Assembly: GCA_002772115.1 (NCBI GenBank)
Contig: PCRW01000081.1
Location: 915 to 10,040 of the forward strand
Reading direction: 5' to 3'
Origin: Candidatus Moranbacteria bacterium CG23_combo_of_CG06-09_8_20_14_all_35_22
GTDB taxonomy: Bacteria > Patescibacteriota > Minisyncoccia > Moranbacterales > UBA2206
DNA: 9,126 bases
Position 1 is the stretch's first letter. Each line of letters begins with the position of its first letter. The notes below the pieces were generated by a model, which saw only the letters and a program-made list of their open reading frames with translations, did no database searches and was not told the origin of the DNA. Shown piece by piece: positions 5,722 to 9,126 of this stretch. Position numbers and translations under genes: made by a program.

Positions 5722-6990
5722 TTATTTTTGTATCATTTTCACTGTCCGCCGAAGTATTCCCGCAATCACTTTTTCTTCACCGGCCAGATCCAACGCCAAA
5801 TTAGCCAGCCCCATTGGTGTAATATCTTGCGGGTCTTTCAGTTTTCTTGTTTCATCCACAATATTCACTACATCTTTCGGTTGCAAAAAACAAACTTCAA
5901 TTGGCTTGGCAAAGGGCAGATTTTTTTTCCAATAAGCGGAAAGCAAAGATTTTTTTATCCCCGGCAAGCCCGAGCCACCTCCACAAAGAAAAAAACGATG
6001 AGGCAATATATCCGATTCAGTAAATTCTGATAAAGTAAGTTCTATTCCACGAAGCCAAACATCGCAATCATCAGAAAGTATTTTTTCAATTTTCATACTC
6101 ACATCGCGTCCTAACTTTCCTTCAGCATATTTAATCTTAAGCATTTCTGCCTCTTCAAATCCAATATTGAGTTCTTGCGCCAATCTTTTAGTGAAAGCTC
6201 TTCCTCCCAAGCCAAACATTTTTGTTCCTTCCAATCCACCATTTCGAACGACTGCAATATCCGTTGTTCCTCCACCGATATCGATAAAGATTGCGCTAAA
6301 ATCCAAGGAATCTTCCACGCCCATCGAGCGAGCCACTGCATAAGGTTCAGTGGCGATACTCAAAAGATCTAATTTCAATTCTTCCGCAATTTTGGTCAAC
6401 GCCCCAAGATGCATCATTGGCGCATAAGCATTGAAAATGGAAATAGAAACATCGCGTCCTTGAAATCCCACTGGATTAGAAACTTTATATCCGTCAATTC
6501 TAACATCCACAATCACGGCATTGATTAGTTCGATCTCTATTTCACTATGTCCCGTCTCCCAAGACAATTGACTTCGAATTCGATCAAACGCTTTTCTTTG
6601 AACTTTTTGAATAATATTTTTCAGTTCCGGCAAATCAATTCTAATTTCCGGATTGACTCTTTCATAATGCACGGTCGTAGTAGTTCCTTTGACCAACTCA
6701 CCAGCAATTCCAATGATAGCTTTTTCAATTTTTTTCACACCCGACATACTCTGCGCCTCTGCAATTGCTCCTTTGCAATTACCAATCACGCCGGAAATGT
6801 CCGACACGGCTCCGCTATGCATATCTTTGAGTCCTTGGCGCGCTCTGCCCACGCCTTTGACCACTCCAATTCCCAAATCCTGATCAATCTTAAAAACCAA
6901 CGCCTTTACCACTTCCGTGCCGATATCCAAAGACAAAATATGCTCCGAAGAGGATCTACCTAATCCTAAAATTTTAGAAAAAATAGCCAT
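5722..6990 (-). CDS. FtsA/PilM-family actin-fold ATPase (FtsA-like)
   Basis: A 422-aa member of the actin-like ATPase superfamily. Phosphate-1 motif S-L-D-I-G-T (20-25), phosphate-2 motif I-D-I-G-G-G-T-T-D-I-A (236-246) and adenosine motif L-C-G-G-G-S-G-L (335-342) are intact. An inserted domain at about 87-190 contains G-Y-K-V-S-N-P-V-G-F-Q-G (167-178), like the 1C subdomain of FtsA, which favours FtsA over PilM. The C-terminal end (about 408-422: V-I-A-G-I-L-R-R-T-V-K-M-I-Q-K) could be an amphipathic membrane-binding helix as in FtsA. It is the first gene of a two-gene unit with the 634-aa membrane protein and has its own extended -10 promoter. Whether it is the division FtsA or a paralogue serving another membrane machine cannot be settled without the rest of the genome. 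Confidence 0.85.
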   Translation of the reverse strand: MAIFSKILGLGRSSSEHILSLDIGTEVVKALVFKIDQDLGIGVVKGVGRARQGLKDMHSGAVSDISGVIGNCKGAIAEAQSMSGVKKIEKAIIGIAGELVKGTTTTVHYERVNPEIRIDLPELKNIIQKVQRKAFDRIRSQLSWETGHSEIEIELINAVIVDVRIDGYKVSNPVGFQGRDVSISIFNAYAPMMHLGALTKIAEELKLDLLSIATEPYAVARSMGVEDSLDFSAIFIDIGGGTTDIAVVRNGGLEGTKMFGLGGRAFTKRLAQELNIGFEEAEMLKIKYAEGKLGRDVSMKIEKILSDDCDVWLRGIELTLSEFTESDILPHRFFLCGGGSGLPGIKKSLLSAYWKKNLPFAKPIEVCFLQPKDVVNIVDETRKLKDPQDITPMGLANLALDLAGEEKVIAGILRRTVKMIQK

Positions 6991-7026
6991 TGCAAAAAAA
7001 TAATTTTGTTTTTATTAACTACCAAA

Positions 7027-7035
7027 ATTATACCA
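7027..7035 (-). promoter_or_regulatory. Extended -10 promoter for the FtsA-like operon
   Basis: The minus strand reads TGGTATAAT, a perfect TATAAT with the extended TGN motif. The -35 region 17 bp upstream is only T-rich and overlaps the tyrS terminator. Transcription would start near 7020, leaving a 30-nt leader before the ATG at 6990. The position, just after a terminator and before an operon, supports the call. Confidence 0.7.
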
Positions 7036-7050
7036 CATATTCCAGAAAAT

Positions 7051-7091
7051 AAAAAGCGAAGCCTGTCTCACATGAGTAGCCTCGCCTTTTT
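7051..7091. terminator. Rho-independent terminator after tyrS (possibly bidirectional)
   Basis: An imperfect inverted repeat with A-runs and T-runs on both sides. In minus-strand RNA the stem AAAAAGGCGAGGCU pairs with AGGCUUCGCUUUUU, with one bulged G and G-U pairs, and ends in a U tract continuing AUUUU. It starts 19 nt after the tyrS stop codon, as expected for a terminator of tyrS. Confidence 0.75.
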
Positions 7092-7109
7092 ATATATTCA
7101 AGATTATTT

Positions 7110-8318
7110 TTATTCCACCACTATCTTTCGAAACTCTCTTTTTCCGACTTTCAAAATTTTTCCCTCCATAGCTTTTGAAATTTTAGTCTGAATATCTTTT
7201 ATTATTTCGCCATCAAGCGACACTCCACCTTGTTCGATTTTTCTTTTGGCATCCGCATTGCTCTGCGCTAGTTTTATTTTCACTATAAAATCAATCAACC
7301 TTTCTCCTTCATTAACTTTTTCTTCTTTGACTTCATCCGGCATTTCTTTTCTAGAAATAACTTTTTCAAAATATTCCTTGGCCTCATTAGCCTTTTTTTC
7401 TCCGTGATAAATTTTCGTTATCTCAAAGGCTAATTTTATTTTAACATCCCGCGGATTAACTTTGCTGTTTTCTAAATCTTTTTTTATTTTTTTAATTTCT
7501 TCTAAAGAAATTTCCGTACACAACTCAAAATATCTCACAATCAATTCATCTGTGAGCGACATAACTTTTCCAAACATAGACTCAGCTTCTTCCGTAAGAG
7601 AAATAAAATTATTCAAACTCTTGCTCATTTTATCAGTTCCGCCAAGACCCTCAAGCAATGGACAAGTCAGAACATCTTGCGGTTTTTGGTCATATCTTTT
7701 TTGCAATTGCCGTCCCATAAGCAAATTAAATTTTTGATCAGTACCTCCCAGTTCAACATCAGCTTTAAGAACCACACTATCATATCCCTGCATTGCCGGA
7801 TACATAAATTCTTGCATACTAAGATCGATATCGTTTTTTATTCTCTCTTTGAAGTCTGCGCGTTGTGCCATTTGCGCATAAGTAATTTTTGAAGTTAATA
7901 TTATCAAATCCTTAAAACTAAGTTTTGCTAACCACTCAGAATTATATCTTACTTCCACTTTTTCCATATCCAACATAATTCCCGCTTGCTTTTGATAACT
8001 TTCCATATTCTTTTTTATATCTTCTTCTGTGAGTGGTTTTCTCGCTGAGGCACGCCCTGTCGGGTCTCCAATTTTCGCGGTGAAATCACCAATCAAAAAA
8101 ATTACTTGGTGTCCTAAATCTTGAAATTGTTTCAATTTTTTCAGCACAACAGCATGTCCCAAATGCAAAACCGAACCAGTTGGGTCTATACCTAATTTTA
8201 TTCTTAACTTTTCCCCCGCCATCATTCTTTTTTTCAAATGATCTTTCACTATCACTTCTTCCGTTCCTCTTTCTAATAATTCATCAATCAATTTTTCATC
8301 TGTTATAATTTTTGCCAT
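7110..8318 (-). CDS. tyrS: Tyrosyl-tRNA synthetase
   Basis: Class I aminoacyl-tRNA synthetase that charges tRNA-Tyr with tyrosine in the cytoplasm, 402 aa. The HIGH motif appears as H-L-G-H (52-55) after G-I-D-P-T-G (43-48). The tyrosine-pocket region is Y-P-A-M-Q-G-Y-D (173-180), then G-G-T-D-Q (191-195), and the second ATP motif is K-M-S-K-S (230-234). A C-terminal S4-like tRNA-binding domain follows (about 338-400). The length and the D-F-T-A-K-I-G-D-P-T-G segment (78-88) fit the subgroup often labelled TyrZ or TyrS type 2. It is a single-gene unit with a candidate promoter at 8405-8433 and a terminator at 7051-7091. No T-box leader is visible. No Shine-Dalgarno sequence is seen. Confidence 0.97.
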   Translation of the reverse strand: MAKIITDEKLIDELLERGTEEVIVKDHLKKRMMAGEKLRIKLGIDPTGSVLHLGHAVVLKKLKQFQDLGHQVIFLIGDFTAKIGDPTGRASARKPLTEEDIKKNMESYQKQAGIMLDMEKVEVRYNSEWLAKLSFKDLIILTSKITYAQMAQRADFKERIKNDIDLSMQEFMYPAMQGYDSVVLKADVELGGTDQKFNLLMGRQLQKRYDQKPQDVLTCPLLEGLGGTDKMSKSLNNFISLTEEAESMFGKVMSLTDELIVRYFELCTEISLEEIKKIKKDLENSKVNPRDVKIKLAFEITKIYHGEKKANEAKEYFEKVISRKEMPDEVKEEKVNEGERLIDFIVKIKLAQSNADAKRKIEQGGVSLDGEIIKDIQTKISKAMEGKILKVGKREFRKIVVE

Positions 8319-8330
8319 AAAATTTATTGT

Positions 8331-8379
8331 GTCATTCCCGTACCCGTTTTCACGAGCATAAACTCCGGCGGGAATCCAG
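8331..8379. repeat. ATTCCCG...CGGGAAT inverted repeat in the tyrS leader
   Basis: Perfect 7-bp arms ATTCCCG (8334-8340) and CGGGAAT (8369-8375), framed by GTC and CCAG, enclose 28 bp. The motif read on the minus strand, CTGGATTCCCG to CGGGAATGAC, is a widespread type of dispersed bacterial repeat (compare neisserial dRS3, ATTCCC-N8-GGGAAT). It lies 12 nt before the tyrS ATG, inside its predicted leader, so the RNA hairpin may affect tyrS translation. Confidence 0.65.
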
Positions 8380-8404
8380 TCTTATAATTTATCTTTATAT
8401 CCTA

Positions 8405-8433
8405 AATTTAGCATTATTATTAGTTGTTTGCAA
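8405..8433 (-). promoter_or_regulatory. Candidate promoter for tyrS
   Basis: TTGCAA (8428-8433, 4 of 6) is separated by 17 bp from TAAATT (8405-8410, 4 of 6), which is preceded by an extended TGC. It lies just downstream of the terminator at 8450-8485 and 80-90 bp before tyrS, where a promoter is needed. Several other AT-rich hexamers nearby could serve instead. Confidence 0.4.
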
Positions 8434-8449
8434 GAATTGAGACGCAAAA

Positions 8450-8485
8450 AGAGGGCTTACATGATAATACATATGCAAGCCCTCT
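8450..8485. terminator. Rho-independent terminator of the small membrane protein operon
   Basis: A perfect GAGGGCTT/AAGCCCTC stem (8451-8458 with 8477-8484), extended by one A-T pair and by an inner CAT/ATG after one mismatch. In minus-strand RNA it is followed directly by five U. The plus strand also has a T-run (CC then seven T), so it may work both ways. It begins 15 nt after the stop of the 28-aa gene. Confidence 0.85.
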
Positions 8486-8499
8486 CCTTTTTTTCCGGC

Positions 8500-8586
8500 T
8501 TAATAATACCCACTCGCTACAAAAATGACAAACAAACCGACTGTCAACACTATTGTCATCAAAACAACAGCTCTTTGTTTTTTCAT
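8500..8586 (-). CDS. 28-aa single-membrane-span small protein, function unknown
   Basis: A short gene, easily missed because of its size. It is preceded by AAGGAG (8594-8599) with a 7-nt gap to the ATG, one of only two strong ribosome sites in the window, and followed by a clear terminator. The protein starts M-K-K-Q-R, continues as one hydrophobic stretch of about 20 residues (A-V-V-L-M-T-I-V-L-T-V-G-L-F-V-I-F-V-A), and ends S-G-Y-Y. It would span the membrane once with the basic end inside. It lies 50 nt after the 73-aa gene in the same unit. I do not recognise it. Possible types are a small membrane regulator or a hydrophobic toxin-like peptide; neither is shown by the sequence. Confidence 0.6.
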   Translation of the reverse strand: MKKQRAVVLMTIVLTVGLFVIFVASGYY

Positions 8587-8636
8587 TTTGCATCTCCTTA
8601 ATTTTTTTAATGCATCGTTCTTGCCAAAAGTATCAT

Positions 8637-8858
8637 TTATCGATCTGGTCGTTTAGACCAATAACTCTCATAAACGAAAATCGCCCCCAACCACAAAGCA
8701 ATGAACGCTACTGAAAATTGAACTGGCCAAAAATAAATAGCGTAAAGACAACAAGAAACTAAAACCAGCACCAGCGAAGCCAACACTAAAGCCAATCCTG
8801 TCAATGCAATTATTACCAGCATTTTCTTTATTGTAATTATTGTCAGTATCCTTTTCAT
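8637..8858 (-). CDS. 73-aa protein with two predicted membrane spans, function unknown
   Basis: The ATG is preceded by AGGAG (8868-8872) with a 9-nt gap, a strong ribosome site. Residues 13-42 form a very hydrophobic stretch (M-L-V-I-I-A-L-T-G-L-A-L-V-L-A onward, with C36 and C37). P45 to Y63 form a second span, and the ends are basic (M-K-R, K-K at 11-12, S-K-R-P-D-R at the end). This predicts a two-span protein with both ends inside. It is the first gene of a unit with a good promoter and a leader hairpin, followed by the 28-aa gene. I recognise no family. An overlapping 81-aa reading frame was rejected. Confidence 0.7.
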   Translation of the reverse strand: MKRILTIITIKKMLVIIALTGLALVLASLVLVLVSCCLYAIYFWPVQFSVAFIALWLGAIFVYESYWSKRPDR

Positions 8859-8904
8859 TAGTATAATCTCCTGTATTGTATGTTTTTATTTTTATACAAA
8901 TTTT

Positions 8905-8968
8905 CTCAATCACCCGATTTCTGCCTCAAATTAGATCACTAACTAAAGGCAAAAACCGGGCAATCGAG
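8905..8968 (-). promoter_or_regulatory. 22-bp leader RNA hairpin upstream of the small membrane proteins
   Basis: Positions 8905-8926 pair with 8947-8968 over 22 consecutive pairs in minus-strand RNA: 17 Watson-Crick and 5 G-U, with no mismatch. The 20-nt loop can close further with UUAG/CUAA. On the plus strand the five wobble pairs would be A-C mismatches, so the structure favours a minus-strand transcript, in agreement with the promoter and genes. No U-run follows, so it is not a simple terminator. It could be a translation or RNase III control element. Confidence 0.7.
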
Positions 8969-9006
8969 TTTTGGTTGAATTTTTAATGTACGATTTTTAA
9001 CTATGA

Positions 9007-9035
9007 ATACTAGCATATATCTTCTATTTTGTCAA
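9007..9035 (-). promoter_or_regulatory. Sigma70-type promoter of the small membrane protein operon
   Basis: Perfect TTGACA (9030-9035), a 17-bp spacer ending in an extended TGC, and TAGTAT (9007-9012, 4 of 6). The predicted start near 9000 gives a leader of about 140 nt that holds the 22-bp hairpin and the AGGAG site. Confidence 0.75.
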
Positions 9036-9089
9036 TACCACATACCAACTCCTGAATTCAAACTCCGAAGCCCCTTTTTGCTAGAATAG

Positions 9090-9112
9090 AGCGTTAACCT
9101 TTAATTAACGCT
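9090..9112. repeat. Perfect inverted repeat AGCGTTAA-N7-TTAACGCT
   Basis: Two 8-bp arms (9090-9097 and 9105-9112) enclose 7 bp. It lies about 55 bp upstream of the TTGACA. No T-run follows on either strand, so it is a poor terminator candidate. It could be an operator for the small membrane protein promoter or belong to a gene beyond the right edge. Apart from this, 9036-9126 shows no gene. Confidence 0.5.
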
Positions 9113-9126
9113 ATGAGTATGCCAAA

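Noticed and set aside
8319..8450. T-box or similar riboswitch upstream of tyrS
   Set aside because: No T-box consensus (the conserved antiterminator bulge sequence) and no terminator just before tyrS are visible. The only structure is the ATTCCCG inverted repeat.
8420..8593. 57-aa cysteine-containing frame starting at the ATG inside the 28-aa gene's ribosome site
   Set aside because: Its ATG touches the AAGGAG, leaving no spacing, and the frame runs straight through the terminator at 8450-8485.
8668..8913. 81-aa minus-strand frame overlapping the 73-aa gene
   Set aside because: It needs a GTG start inside the leader hairpin, has no ribosome site, and has an asparagine-rich then hydrophobic composition typical of an out-of-frame reading. 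The 73-aa frame has an ATG and a well-placed AGGAG.
1..9126. TGA recoded as glycine (as in Gracilibacteria/SR1)
   Set aside because: No gene ends in TGA, but conserved genes such as rpoA, rpsD and tyrS are full length without in-frame TGA and use ordinary glycine codons, so there is no evidence for recoding.
9113..9126. Possible plus-strand gene start (ATG AGT ATG CCA) at the right edge
   Set aside because: Only 14 bases are visible, with no ribosome site; it cannot be judged from this window.
1..9126. tRNA genes, rRNA or CRISPR arrays
   Set aside because: I saw no cloverleaf-like sequence, rRNA signature, or regularly spaced repeat-spacer pattern. The TTCGTA repeats are irregular and lack unique spacers.

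Overview
The window reads as a chromosomal housekeeping segment of an AT-rich bacterium. It most resembles the Candidate Phyla Radiation (Patescibacteria), probably the Parcubacteria side; this comes from remembered protein families, not from a search. Supporting signs are the 634-aa membrane protein of a type I associate with these genomes, the near absence of Shine-Dalgarno sequences before housekeeping genes, very short spacers, and a core ribosomal cluster that starts at infA. Every gene I support lies on the minus strand, so the window reads from high to low coordinates. All twelve visible stop codons are TAA (9) or TAG (3). Conserved genes run through without in-frame TGA, so I see no sign of TGA recoding.

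Right end (about 8450-9126): a compact transcription unit for two tiny hydrophobic proteins (73 and 28 aa). It has a good sigma70-type promoter (9007-9035), a leader with a 22-bp RNA hairpin (8905-8968), strong AGGAG-type ribosome sites on both genes, and a terminator (8450-8485). I do not recognise either protein.

Middle (3802-8433): tyrS (tyrosyl-tRNA synthetase) with its own candidate promoter and terminator, then a two-gene unit encoding an FtsA-like actin-fold ATPase and a 634-aa single-pass membrane protein. The 15-nt spacing suggests these two act together at the membrane.

Left (1-3812): the ribosomal/transcription cluster infA, rpmJ, rpsM, rpsK, rpsD, rpoA, rplQ, rplM (the last cut by the window edge). 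Its likely promoter overlaps the end of the 634-aa gene, and a leader of about 120 nt can fold into a long closing helix. That leader is a candidate site for autoregulation by a ribosomal protein such as S4.

The most unusual feature lies in the spacers of the ribosomal cluster. They carry clustered TTCGTA hexamers, a 40-bp direct repeat on both sides of rpmJ, and two nearly identical 42-bp GC-rich palindromes. Each palindrome splits a TTCG|TA site exactly. One copy of the 40-bp repeat contains the palindrome and the other does not, which gives a filled and empty site pair in one window.
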